Assembly (NCBI RefSeq): GCF_001676705.1
Contig: NZ_CP016170.1
Span: 2,108,001-2,172,000 of the forward strand
Length of the DNA stretch: 64,000 bases
Origin: Bordetella bronchialis
GTDB lineage: Bacteria; Pseudomonadota; Gammaproteobacteria; Burkholderiales; Burkholderiaceae_B
Direction of reading: 5' to 3'
Position 1 is the first letter of the stretch. Every line of letters begins with the position of its first letter. The notes under the pieces are model-generated. The model was not told the origin of the DNA, searched no databases, and saw only the letters and a list, made by a program, of their open reading frames with translations. Positions 53,304-61,648 of this stretch are shown here, piece by piece. The position numbers were made by a program, and so were the translations under genes.

Positions 53304-54308
53304 TCAGCTCGCCGCCGCGGGATTGGCTTCCGCCGGCGCGCCGCCATGCGTTTCGGCCTGCCGCGTCAGGAACTGGCGCGTCAGGAATTCCAGCAGCGTG
53401 CGCGCCGGGGCGGACAGCATGTCGTCGGATCGGTAGGCGATCAGGATGCGCTTGTTGGCCCAGGCGTCCGACAGCGGCACGGCGGCGATGTTCAGGATGT
53501 CCATATACATGTCCGCCAGCTGCTTCAGCACGAAGGAAATCCCCAGCCCGGCGTGGACCATGCGGCATAGCGCGTCGAAGCTGTTGACGCGGATCTTCAT
53601 GCGTATTTCCTTGCCGATCAACGCGGCCTGCTGGGCCAGTTTGGCGTTGTATGCGCTTTCGGCGTGCAGGCCGATGAGGGGCTCGTCGATGACGTCGGCG
53701 AAGCGCGTGCCGCGCAGGCGCGCCATCGGATGCGAACGGGGGAATATCGCCACCAGGCTGTCTTCGCGATAGGGGCGGCTGACCGCCGCCGCTTCGCCCA
53801 GGTACCAGTCGTTGCCGATACCCAGGTCCGCCGTGCCGTCTTCCACGGATTTCAGGATCTCGCCGCCGCGTTTTTCTTCCAGTTCGATGCTGACATCGGG
53901 ATAGGTCTGCGAGAACGCCGCGAGGTCCTCGGGCAGGTACTGGTCGATGGACGAAATATTTGCCACCACGCGTACCGTGCCCTGCAGGCCGGACGCGTAG
54001 CGTCCCAGTGCCGTGCCCATGTGCTGCAGCTGGGCCAGCGCCGCGCTGGCATAACGCAATACCGTTTCCCCGGCAGCCGTGGGCGTGATGCCGCGTGGCG
54101 AACGGAAGAGCAGCGGAATTCCTACGGATTTCTCCAGGTCCGAGATCCGCCGGCTGACGGCGGAGGGCACGATGCAGGCGCGGGCCGCCGCCGCGGCGAT
54201 GCTGCGGGCCTCGCAGGCGTCCACGAACAGGCGCAGGGAGGTCAGGTCCAGCCTGCGCATCAAGGGATCCATCGTTCCGTCGCCGGGCGGCACGCCGTGT
54301 GGGTCCAT
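53304..54308 (-). CDS. LysR-type transcription regulator
   Basis: A 334-residue regulator: winged helix-turn-helix (about 20-78, SLRLFVDACEARSIAAAAARACIVPSAVSRRISDLE in register) and a periplasmic-binding-like effector domain to about 315. The start is ATG 54306-54308 with a strong GAGGAG just upstream; the open frame to 54572 is not coding. It is divergent from the AtuA-like operon and is its probable regulator, likely responding to the operon's substrate. Confidence 0.92.
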   Translation of the reverse strand: MDPHGVPPGDGTMDPLMRRLDLTSLRLFVDACEARSIAAAAARACIVPSAVSRRISDLEKSVGIPLLFRSPRGITPTAAGETVLRYASAALAQLQHMGTALGRYASGLQGTVRVVANISSIDQYLPEDLAAFSQTYPDVSIELEEKRGGEILKSVEDGTADLGIGNDWYLGEAAAVSRPYREDSLVAIFPRSHPMARLRGTRFADVIDEPLIGLHAESAYNAKLAQQAALIGKEIRMKIRVNSFDALCRMVHAGLGISFVLKQLADMYMDILNIAAVPLSDAWANKRILIAYRSDDMLSAPARTLLEFLTRQFLTRQAETHGGAPAEANPAAAS

Positions 54309-54341
54309 GTTTCTCCTCTCTTGCGCCGTGATACCGGGAAG

Positions 54342-54437
54342 TGCCGTGCCGGTACGGCATGACCCCCCTCTTGAATGATCGCTTGCCGCGTACCGCGCGA
54401 AGCGGGAAAGTGACGGCCTGCGGCTCGCGACGAGCCG
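54342..54437. promoter_or_regulatory. Two inverted repeats in the LysR/AtuA-like divergent gap
   Basis: CGGCTCG-CGA-CGAGCCG (54421-54437) is a perfect 7-bp inverted repeat 62 bp before the AtuA-like start, and TGCCGT-GCCGGT-ACGGCA (54342-54359) is a 6-bp one close to the lysR start. Either could be the LysR-protein operator; LysR sites often show such dyads. Confidence 0.35.
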
Positions 54438-54498
54438 ACATGATTCCACAAAAAATGGATCCGGGCGCGACGCCGGGGCGCAGAGGAGGGTAGGGCAC

Positions 54499-55860
54499 AT
54501 GACGAACGAAGTCCGTATGGTCTCGGCCAGCGGAATCCTGGGATATGGCTTTCCGGAAGCCTCCCTGGCCACCGCATTGCGGGCCCGGCCCCATATGGTG
54601 GGCGTGGATGGGGGCAGCTCCGATCCCGGGCCGCATTACCTGGGTTCCGGCAAGACGCTCAATTCCGCCTTGCAGATGAAGCGGGACATCCGCCTGCTGC
54701 TGCGCGGCGCGATGGAGCTGGATATCCCCATGATGATAGGCACGTGCGGCGGCGCCGGTGGCGAGCCGCACCTGCAGGCCTGCGCCGCGCTGGTGCGCGA
54801 GATCGCCCGCGAAGAGGGCATGCATTTCAAGATGGCGCTCATCCATGCCGAGCAGGACAAGGAGCGGCTGAAGGCCGGCATCCGCGCGGGGCGCGTGCAG
54901 CCGCTCGGCAAGGCCGGTCCGCTGTCCGAGGACGAGGTCGAGCGCGCCGAGCGCATCGTCGGCATGATGGGGCCGGAACCGCACCTGGCGGCGCTGCGCG
55001 CGGGCGCGCAGGTCATCCTGGCCGGCCGCGGCACCGATCCCGCGCCCTGGGTGGCGCTGGCCATGCACCATGGCATTCCGGCGGCGCCGGCCTGGTACGC
55101 GGGCAAGCTGCTGGAATGCGCCTGCAACGCCGCATTGCCGAAAAAGCACGACTGCCTGATCGCCACGCTGGGCGAGGACTATGTCGAGGTGGAGCCGGCC
55201 AACCCGGAACTGCGCTGCACGCCCTTGTCGGTATCGGTGCAGGCCCTGCACGAGAGCGCCAGCCCCATCGTGCGCTACGAGCCCGGCGGCGTCCTGGATA
55301 CCAGCGCCTGCGTCATGCAGGCCGTCTCGGAGCGGCGCGTCCGCATCACCGGCATGCAGTGGAAGCCGCAGCCCTACACCATCAAGCTGGAAGCCGCGGC
55401 CTGCTCGGGCTATAGCGCCATCGCCTTCGCCGGTACGCGCGATCCGGGCCTGATCGGCCAGCTGGAAAGCTTCATCGCGGCCGTGACGGAGGCTTCCCAC
55501 ACCAAGATCGCGGCGCTGGGGATTCCGCGCGAACGCTATCGCATTGTCATGCGCCTGTATGGCAAGGACGGGGTGATGGGCGAGTGGGAGCCCTTGCGCC
55601 AGGCCCGCAGCCACGAAATCGGCATCCTGGCCGAGGTGGTCGGCGACACCCAGGAAATCGCCAATGCCGCACTGGCGCTGACCCGCGTCACGCTGCTGCA
55701 CAGCGATTTTCCCGGGCGGCTGTGCCGCGAGGGCAATATGGCCTTCCCGTTCTCGCCCTCCGACATCGAGCGCGGCCCGGTCTACGAGTTCACCATGCAG
55801 CATGTGATCCGCACCGACGATCCGCTCGGCATGTTCCCGATCGAATACGAGACCGTCTAG
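54499..55860 (+). CDS. AtuA-family (DUF1446) protein
   Basis: A 453-residue cytosolic protein of the acyclic-terpene-utilization AtuA / DUF1446 family. Conserved features include the N-terminal GFPEASLATAL and MVGVDGGSSDPGP segments and an internal GTCGGAGGEPHLQAC. AtuA is needed for citronellol/geraniol use in Pseudomonas, but its chemistry is not established. The gene is first in an operon with DUF4387, SMP-30, Ldh-type and Bug genes; none of the other atu genes (carboxylase, hydratase) is present, so terpene use is not implied. The DUF4387 gene follows after 30 bp and is a regular companion of this family. Confidence 0.88.
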   Translation: MTNEVRMVSASGILGYGFPEASLATALRARPHMVGVDGGSSDPGPHYLGSGKTLNSALQMKRDIRLLLRGAMELDIPMMIGTCGGAGGEPHLQACAALVREIAREEGMHFKMALIHAEQDKERLKAGIRAGRVQPLGKAGPLSEDEVERAERIVGMMGPEPHLAALRAGAQVILAGRGTDPAPWVALAMHHGIPAAPAWYAGKLLECACNAALPKKHDCLIATLGEDYVEVEPANPELRCTPLSVSVQALHESASPIVRYEPGGVLDTSACVMQAVSERRVRITGMQWKPQPYTIKLEAAACSGYSAIAFAGTRDPGLIGQLESFIAAVTEASHTKIAALGIPRERYRIVMRLYGKDGVMGEWEPLRQARSHEIGILAEVVGDTQEIANAALALTRVTLLHSDFPGRLCREGNMAFPFSPSDIERGPVYEFTMQHVIRTDDPLGMFPIEYETV

Positions 55861-55890
55861 CGCGCCGCGTCCCTGGACAAGAGATCCGCC

Positions 55891-56202
55891 ATGACCAAAC
55901 TGAAAGATATCGCCAAGGCCTGCAAAAGCAAGAACGCGGGCCCCTTCGAGCTGACGCTGGACATCATGTTCGACAGCGCCGAGACCTTCGAGCGGGTTCG
56001 CCGCACCGGCGTGATCACGCGCGAGCGCATCGCCGCGCTGTACGGCGTCGCGCCCGAGGACGTGCTGTTCACCGAATATCCGCCGGCCCTGGCCTACAAG
56101 GCGACCCTGCCGCGACGCATCGTATCCGGCGCCATCGGCGATACCGACGTCTACGGCGCCCAGCAGCATGCGCCGCTGCTCGACCTGGAATTGCCGCTGT
56201 AG
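55891..56202 (+). CDS. DUF4387 protein
   Basis: A 103-residue protein of the DUF4387 family: MTKLKDIAKACKSKNAGPFELTLDIMF at the N-terminus (shown in register) and YPPALAYKATLPR in the C-terminal half. It probably forms a complex with the AtuA-like protein encoded just before it; in some genomes a similar small domain is fused to that protein. Its function is unknown. The gene lies between the AtuA-like and SMP-30 genes. Confidence 0.88.
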   Translation: MTKLKDIAKACKSKNAGPFELTLDIMFDSAETFERVRRTGVITRERIAALYGVAPEDVLFTEYPPALAYKATLPRRIVSGAIGDTDVYGAQQHAPLLDLELPL

Positions 56203-56246
56203 CGCGGGCACGTCACGGCAAGACGCGAAGAGGAAAGGAGACCGCC

Positions 56247-57167
56247 ATGTACGCCGCACCCCCGGCGATGAAGACCGAGGTCTTCACGCGCATTCCCGAC
56301 CGCTACCGCAAGGCGGGCCAGTTGTCCGAGGAGCGCCTGCGCGCCGGCAAGGGCACCCGCGCGACGGACAGCTATATAGAGGGCCCGTCCTTCGACAGGC
56401 AGGGCAACCTGTACCTGGTGGATATCGCCTTCGGTTTGATCTTCCGCGTGTCGCCCGCCGGCGAGGTCACGCAGTTGATCGAGTACGACGGCGAGCCGAA
56501 CGGATTGAAGATCCATCGCGACGGCCGCATTTTCGTGGCGGACCACAAGAATGGCATCCTGCTGCTCGATCCGGACGCCGGGCGCGTGACGCCGTATATC
56601 CGCAGGGCGAGGACCGAGGGGTTCAAGGGACCCAATGACCTTTTCTTCGCCGCCAACGGCGACCTGTATTTCACGGACCAGGGCCAGACGGGCTTGCAGG
56701 ATCCCTCCGGCCGCGTGTACCGGCAGGGAGCCGACGGCTACCTGGAATGCCTGCTGGACAACGTACCCAGCCCCAACGGCATCGTCATGAGCCCCTCGGA
56801 GACCGCGCTGTACGTGGCCGCCACGCGCGGCAACTGCGTCTGGCGCGCCATGGTGCTGCCGGACCGGTCGCTGACGCGGGTCGGCTTGTTCATCCAGATG
56901 TCGGGCGGCAGCGGGCCGGACGGCATGGCCGTGGACCAGGCCGGCAACCTGTATGTGGCGCATGCCGGCATGGGGGCGGTGTGGAAGTTCTCGCCGCGCG
57001 GCGAGCCGCTGCTGCGCATCGATTCCTGCATGGGGCATATGACCACCAATATCGCCTTCGGCGGCAAGGACAATCGCGACCTGTACATCACAGAGTCGGA
57101 AAGCGGCAGCGTGCTGGTCGCACGCATGGACATCCCTGGACAGCCGATGTACTCGCACGCCGCATGA
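56247..57167 (+). CDS. SMP-30/gluconolactonase-family protein
   Basis: A 306-residue beta-propeller of the SMP-30/Gnl/LRE family, with the expected EGPSFDRQGNLYLVD opening blade, the metal-binding GPNDLFFAANGDLYFTD and a SGPDGMAVDQAGNLYVAH blade. Such enzymes hydrolyse lactones using a bound divalent metal. No signal peptide is seen, so it acts in the cytosol. The ATG at 56247 has AGGAG upstream. It is the third gene of the operon. Confidence 0.9.
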   Translation: MYAAPPAMKTEVFTRIPDRYRKAGQLSEERLRAGKGTRATDSYIEGPSFDRQGNLYLVDIAFGLIFRVSPAGEVTQLIEYDGEPNGLKIHRDGRIFVADHKNGILLLDPDAGRVTPYIRRARTEGFKGPNDLFFAANGDLYFTDQGQTGLQDPSGRVYRQGADGYLECLLDNVPSPNGIVMSPSETALYVAATRGNCVWRAMVLPDRSLTRVGLFIQMSGGSGPDGMAVDQAGNLYVAHAGMGAVWKFSPRGEPLLRIDSCMGHMTTNIAFGGKDNRDLYITESESGSVLVARMDIPGQPMYSHAA

Positions 57168-57261
57168 GGGTGGACGCGCCGACGGCGCCGGGCCGTGGCC
57201 CGGTCCCGCCGGATGTCGTGGCGCAGGCGCCCGATCCCGACAGCAATTCACTGGAGCCATC

Positions 57262-58332
57262 ATGGAAGATACCGAGTCCGCCCGACAGGGCGCGAAACGC
57301 ATAGACCCCGCGCGCATGCGCGACCTGGCCGCCGCGGTCTACGAAAGCGCCGGCGTGCCGGCGGCCGACGCCTTGCTGGCGGCCGATACGCTGGTACAGG
57401 CCGATCTGTGGGGCCACCAGTCGCACGGCATGCTGCGCCTGGGCTGGTATTACGCGCGCCTGCGTTCGGGCGCGATGAAGGCCGTGACGGAAACCCGGCT
57501 GGCGGTGGACGCCGGCGCGATCGCCGTCCTGGACGGCGGCGACGGCATGGGCCAGGTCGTGGCCCGCCGGGCGGTGGACGAGGCGGTGGCGCGCGCCCGC
57601 AAGCACGGGGTCGGCGTGGTGTCGATCCGCAATTCGAATCACTTCGGAACCTGCATGTACTACACGCGCATCGGCGCGGAGCAGGGCTGCGTGATGATGC
57701 TCATGAGCAATGCCGGTCCCAATATGGCGCCATGGGGCGGATTGAAAAAGAAGATCGGCACCAATCCGTGGTCCATCGCGGCGCCCGGCGGCAGCCATCC
57801 GCCCGTAGTCATGGACATGGCGAACTCCGGCGTGGCGCGCGGCAAGATCTACCTGGCGAACAAGCGCCGCGAGCCCATTCCTTCGCATTGGGCCATCGAC
57901 GCCCAGGGCAATCCCACCACCGATCCGAAGGCGGCGCTGGAAGGATTCATCCTGCCCATGGCGGGCCACAAGGGCTATGTGATGGGCGTCATGGTCGACG
58001 TGCTGTCCGGCGTGCTGTCGGGCAGCGAATTCCTGGACCGCGTGCATGGTCCCTACGATCCCGTCAACCGCAGCGGCGCCGGCCATTTGATGATTGCCCT
58101 GAATGTGGCGGCCTTCCAGCCCATGGAGGACTACAACGCCCGCATCGATGCCTATATCGCCTCGCTGAAGGATGTTCCCGTCGCCCCGGGACATCGGCAG
58201 GTCTATTACCCCGGCGAGATGGAAGTCCAGGCCGACGCGGAAAACCGCGCGAGCGGCCTGGCGCTGCCCGCCGATACGCTGTCCGACATCGAGCGCGTGG
58301 CGCGCGAGGCCGGCGTGCCGTTTCCATTTTGA
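57262..58332 (+). CDS. Ldh-family (malate/L-lactate/ureidoglycolate type) NAD(P)-dependent dehydrogenase
   Basis: A 356-residue protein of the Ldh_2 family (COG2055), which uses NAD(P) to interconvert 2-hydroxy acids and 2-oxo acids (malate, sulfolactate, ureidoglycolate, dehydro-amino acids). Conserved marks: the catalytic-His region DLWGHQSHGMLRL, GVVSIRNSNHFGTCMYY, the GTNPWSIAAPGG segment and a DMANSGVARGKI stretch. In this operon it probably oxidises a hydroxy acid derived from the lactone. The exact substrate cannot be read. Confidence 0.9.
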   Translation: MEDTESARQGAKRIDPARMRDLAAAVYESAGVPAADALLAADTLVQADLWGHQSHGMLRLGWYYARLRSGAMKAVTETRLAVDAGAIAVLDGGDGMGQVVARRAVDEAVARARKHGVGVVSIRNSNHFGTCMYYTRIGAEQGCVMMLMSNAGPNMAPWGGLKKKIGTNPWSIAAPGGSHPPVVMDMANSGVARGKIYLANKRREPIPSHWAIDAQGNPTTDPKAALEGFILPMAGHKGYVMGVMVDVLSGVLSGSEFLDRVHGPYDPVNRSGAGHLMIALNVAAFQPMEDYNARIDAYIASLKDVPVAPGHRQVYYPGEMEVQADAENRASGLALPADTLSDIERVAREAGVPFPF

Positions 58333-58414
58333 ATCCGGCCGCGCCAGCGGCCGTACGTGTAGCCCGGGCCCGCGTTCAGCGCGGCGTCCCGATATAGATA
58401 AGGAGGAGCTTTCC

Positions 58415-59392
58415 ATGAACCGCAGAATGATCATCCAGGCCGGCGTCGCGCTGTGCGCGCAGGTCCTGATGGGCTCGGCATCGGCCCAGGCCGCGCCGGA
58501 CTTTCCCACCCGCACCGTGCGCATCGTTTCCGGCCTGGCCGCCGGCAGCAGCATGGACCTGGTCGCGCGCACCATCAGCCCCAAGCTGGCTGAATTGTGG
58601 GGCCAGGCCGTCATCGTCGAAAACCGCGCGGGCGCGGCCGGCAATATCGCCGCCGAGCACGTGGCGCGCGCCGACGATGGCCACACGCTGTTGATCGCGC
58701 AGAACGCGATCACCGTCAGTGCCTCGCTGTACCCGCGCCTGAAGTACAACCTGCGCAAGGACCTGAAGGCCGTATCGCAGGTGACGGCCATGCCGCACGT
58801 GGTGGTGGTCACGCCCACGCTGCCGGTCCAGAACCTGCGGGATTTCATCAACCTGGCGAAGTCCAAGCCCAACCAGCTGAACTTCAGCAGCGCCGGCATC
58901 GGCAATGCCGACGACATGGCGGCCGAATTGTTCGCCTCGATGGCGCATCTGCAGATGATGCATGTGCCCTATACCGGCGGTTCGCAGGCGCTGACCGCCG
59001 CCGCGGCGGGGGACGTGCAGCTGTACTTCCCCGGCTTGCCGGTCAGCCTGCCGCTGGTCAAGGCTGGCAAGGTCAAGGCCCTGGCCGTCACCAGCGCGAC
59101 GCGCTCGCCGGCCCTGCCGGATGTGCCGACCATGGAAGAGGCCGGCCTGCCGGGCTACCAGACGGTACTGTGGTACGGGGTCTATGCGCCGGCCTCCATG
59201 CCGGACGCCACGGTCAAGCGCATTTCGGCCGATATCCAGAAAGCCTTGCAGATGCCCGACGTGAAGGAGAAGCTCAGCGGTGCGGGTATCGACGTGGTCG
59301 GCAGCACGCCGGAGCAGTTCCAGGCGTTCACCAACGCGGAGATCGACCGCTGGGCCGCCATCGTGCGCGAGCGCAACCTGAAGGTGGATTGA
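58415..59392 (+). CDS. Bug/TctC-family tripartite tricarboxylate transporter binding protein
   Basis: A 325-residue periplasmic binding protein: signal peptide (cleavage near ASAQA), then FPTRTVRIVSGLAAGSSMD, VIVENRAGAAGNIAAE and the MHVPYTGGSQALTA motif that Bug proteins share. Bug proteins bind carboxylates or amides and are hugely expanded in Bordetella. AAGGAGGAG precedes ATG 58415. No TctA/TctB membrane genes are adjacent, as is common for Bug proteins. It is the last gene of the operon, before a terminator. Confidence 0.92.
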   Translation: MNRRMIIQAGVALCAQVLMGSASAQAAPDFPTRTVRIVSGLAAGSSMDLVARTISPKLAELWGQAVIVENRAGAAGNIAAEHVARADDGHTLLIAQNAITVSASLYPRLKYNLRKDLKAVSQVTAMPHVVVVTPTLPVQNLRDFINLAKSKPNQLNFSSAGIGNADDMAAELFASMAHLQMMHVPYTGGSQALTAAAAGDVQLYFPGLPVSLPLVKAGKVKALAVTSATRSPALPDVPTMEEAGLPGYQTVLWYGVYAPASMPDATVKRISADIQKALQMPDVKEKLSGAGIDVVGSTPEQFQAFTNAEIDRWAAIVRERNLKVD

Positions 59393-59451
59393 CGCGGCCA
59401 GCGGGGCTTGACGCCGTCCCGGGCGTCAAGCCGCGGGCCTTCTGCCAACCC

Positions 59452-59490
59452 GATCCCCCGCGACCCTTCGGGTCCGCGGGGGATTTTGTT
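59452..59490 (+). terminator. Terminator of the AtuA-like operon
   Basis: ATCCCCCGCG (59453-59462) pairs with CGCGGGGGAT across a small bulge and an ACC/GGT inner stem, followed by TTTGTTTT. It also separates the operon from the convergent GntR gene. Confidence 0.75.
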
Positions 59491-59553
59491 TTGGGCCTGG
59501 CATCCCGGTGACGCGGGCCGGGGCAAGGGCAGCCCGGCCGGCCGCGACATGGG

Positions 59554-60351
59554 CTACGCCACGTTGAGCGACATCGAGTACTTCATCTTGTCGTGGGGAA
59601 AGGTGGTGATGGTGGCCAGCAGCAGCACCCCGCCGCTGCCGTAGTAGCGGCGGGTGATGACGAAGCCCGCCGTCCGCGGTTCCACGTGCAATTGCCGGGC
59701 GATGGGCGCGGCGATGGGCGTGGCCGAGAACTCCTGGTTGACCTCGTGGATGCGGCTGCCGAAGTGGTCCTCGATCAACCGTAGCAGCGAGATGCGCGGC
59801 TGGATGTCGGCGCGCAGGTCGGAATGCGCCGGATCGGCGTAGATCAGCGTGCACGCTACCGGCGTGTCGCGGTCGTCCAGCGTCTTGATGGAGTTGATAT
59901 GCAGCCACGACTGGCCGGGTTCGGCGCCCAGGGTCTCCGCCAGCCGCCTGGCGAGTTTGACGGTGCGCACGTCCTGCACCAGAAGCGCGGCGTTGCGCGC
60001 GTATTGCAGCAGGTCGGGGAACTGCGAGATACGTTGCGTGAAACGGGTGGTGGCGTGGGCGGTCTCGACGCGCGTGCCCACGCCCGGGCGGCGCGACACC
60101 ATGCCGGCCACCGTCAGCATGCGGATGGCCTCGCGGATGGTGTGGCGGCTGGCGCCGAATTGCTCGCACAGTTCATGTTCGGTCGGCAGCAGCGTCATGA
60201 CCGGATAGCGGCCGCTGCCGATGTCGCGCGCCAGCTGCTGGTAGATACTTTTGTAGCGCGGACCGCCAGCCTCGTCGTCCGGCCCCGTGGCCTGGCCGAG
60301 GGCCTCGCGCGCGGCGGCCGGCTCTGGCGCGCGTTCGGAGGATCGGGTCAT
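59554..60351 (-). CDS. GntR-family regulator with UTRA effector domain (HutC type)
   Basis: A 265-residue repressor-type protein: winged helix-turn-helix (about 32-100, ending VSRRPGVGTRVE) and a UTRA ligand-binding domain (about 105-260, with RRYYGSGGVLLLATITTFP at its end). The start is ATG 60349-60351 with AAGGAA upstream; the longer frame from 60393 would run into an operator. It is divergent from the spermidine/putrescine-type transporter genes, and matching palindromic sites lie between them, so it most likely controls that importer. Confidence 0.92.
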   Translation of the reverse strand: MTRSSERAPEPAAAREALGQATGPDDEAGGPRYKSIYQQLARDIGSGRYPVMTLLPTEHELCEQFGASRHTIREAIRMLTVAGMVSRRPGVGTRVETAHATTRFTQRISQFPDLLQYARNAALLVQDVRTVKLARRLAETLGAEPGQSWLHINSIKTLDDRDTPVACTLIYADPAHSDLRADIQPRISLLRLIEDHFGSRIHEVNQEFSATPIAAPIARQLHVEPRTAGFVITRRYYGSGGVLLLATITTFPHDKMKYSMSLNVA

Positions 60352-60381
60352 GGATGGTTCCTTTTCTCGCTCTATCGGGGT

Positions 60382-60393
60382 TTGTCCGGACAA
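60382..60393. promoter_or_regulatory. GntR operator 1: TTGTCCGGACAA
   Basis: A perfect 12-bp palindrome 30 bp from the GntR start and just upstream of the transporter -35 box. It is repeated almost exactly at 60431-60442. Confidence 0.65.
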
Positions 60394-60400
60394 TAACCGA

Positions 60401-60430
60401 TTGACAACGCCGTCATGGTGGATCCATTAT
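60401..60430 (+). promoter_or_regulatory. Promoter of the transporter operon
   Basis: A consensus TTGACA (60401-60406) and CATTAT (60425-60430) with an 18-bp spacer. The promoter is bracketed by the two operators. Confidence 0.6.
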
Positions 60431-60466
60431 TTGTCCGGACATTCATGTACGGACAAATTGTACGGC
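60431..60466. promoter_or_regulatory. GntR operator 2 and downstream half-sites
   Basis: TTGTCCGGACAT (60431-60442) contains the perfect palindrome TGTCCGGACA, directly after the -10 box, where bound repressor would block the polymerase. Further half-sites follow: GTACGGACAA (60447-60456) and TTGTACGG (60458-60465). Confidence 0.6.
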
Positions 60467-60577
60467 GGACATGAGGTCGCGGGGCAAGCGGGTCCGCATT
60501 TTTTCTGCGGCGAGTCCATCCCCGGATTCAGGCGGCATCGCAGTTCTTGCAGTTCTCTTCCAATAATGGGGGTTTTC

Positions 60578-61609
60578 ATGGGCAAGGTACTCGCAGTCCT
60601 GACGGCGGCCACGGTGGCCGTCGGTGTGTGCGCCAGCGCGCAGGCGCAGCAGAAACTGGTGGTCGCCGGCTACGGCGGCTCGTTCGAAGACATCATGCGC
60701 AAGGACATCTTCCCGCCCTTCGCCAAGCAGCATGGCGTCGAGCTGGATTACGTGGCCGGCAACTCCACCAACACGGTGGCGCGGCTGCAGGCGCAGAAAA
60801 GCAACCAGCAGATCGACGTCGCCATCATCGACGACGGCCCGATGTACCAGGCCATCGCGCTCGGCTTCTGCGCGCCGATCAAGGGCCTGCCGGCCGACGA
60901 CCTGTACGGCACCGCGCGCTACAAGGACGACAAGGCCGTGGCCATCGGCATGGTCGCCACGGGCATCATGTACAACAAGAAGGTGTTCGACGAGCGCAAG
61001 TGGCCCGCGCCCACCTCGTGGAAGGACCTGAAGGATCCCAAGTACAAGAAGCAGCTGGTGGTGCCGCCCCTGAACAATACCTACGGCCTGCACGCGCTGG
61101 TGGAATACGCCCGCGAAGGCGGCGGGGGCGAAAAGAACATCGATCCCGGCTTCAAGACCTTCAAGGACGAGGTCGGTCCCAACGTGCTGGTGTACGAGCC
61201 CTCGCCCGGCAAGATGACCGAGCTGTTCTCCAGCGGCCAGGCCACCATCGCGGTGTGGGGCAGCGGCCGCGTCAAGGCCTTCGCCGACACCGGCTTCCCG
61301 GTGGGCTTCGTCTATCCGCGGGAAGGGGCCTATGCCCTGCTGTCGTCGGTGTGTCCGGTGGCCAAGGCCGACGCCAATCCGCTGGCGCAGGCCTTCGTCA
61401 ACTATCTGGTCAGCCCGAAGGTGCAGGAGCAGCTGGCCACCGCCTATGGCTATGGCCCGGTCAACAAGCAGGCCAAGGTGGTCGACGATCCGCGCGTGCC
61501 GCTGCCTATCGGCAAGCGCGCCGCCGACCTGATCGTGATCGACTGGGACACCGTCAACCAGAACCGGGACGACTGGAACAAGCGCTGGACGCGTGAAATC
61601 GAGCGCTGA
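60578..61609 (+). CDS. ABC substrate-binding protein, spermidine/putrescine (PotD/PotF-like) family
   Basis: A 343-residue periplasmic binding protein: signal peptide (cleavage near SAQAQ), mature start KLVVAGYGGSFEDIMRKDIF, then the family hinge segments with TGIMYNKKVF, PTSWKDLKDP and VWGSGRVKAF. The ligand cannot be told; polyamine-type proteins also bind other small organic cations or acids. The start is ATG 60578 with GGGGG upstream (an in-frame ATG lies at 60566). It is the first gene of the importer operon under GntR control. Confidence 0.9.
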   Translation: MGKVLAVLTAATVAVGVCASAQAQQKLVVAGYGGSFEDIMRKDIFPPFAKQHGVELDYVAGNSTNTVARLQAQKSNQQIDVAIIDDGPMYQAIALGFCAPIKGLPADDLYGTARYKDDKAVAIGMVATGIMYNKKVFDERKWPAPTSWKDLKDPKYKKQLVVPPLNNTYGLHALVEYAREGGGGEKNIDPGFKTFKDEVGPNVLVYEPSPGKMTELFSSGQATIAVWGSGRVKAFADTGFPVGFVYPREGAYALLSSVCPVAKADANPLAQAFVNYLVSPKVQEQLATAYGYGPVNKQAKVVDDPRVPLPIGKRAADLIVIDWDTVNQNRDDWNKRWTREIER

Positions 61610-61648
61610 GGCAACGGCGGCGCGGGCGCGCCGCCAGCGGGAGCATCC

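Noticed and set aside
54499..56202. Citronellol/geraniol (atu) catabolic cluster
   Set aside because: Only the AtuA-like gene recalls that pathway; the carboxylase, hydratase and dehydrogenase genes that define it are absent.
52795..56259. A 1154-codon minus-strand frame
   Set aside because: It runs antisense through ubiK, the AtuA-like and DUF4387 genes and in another frame through lysR, and shows no domain content.
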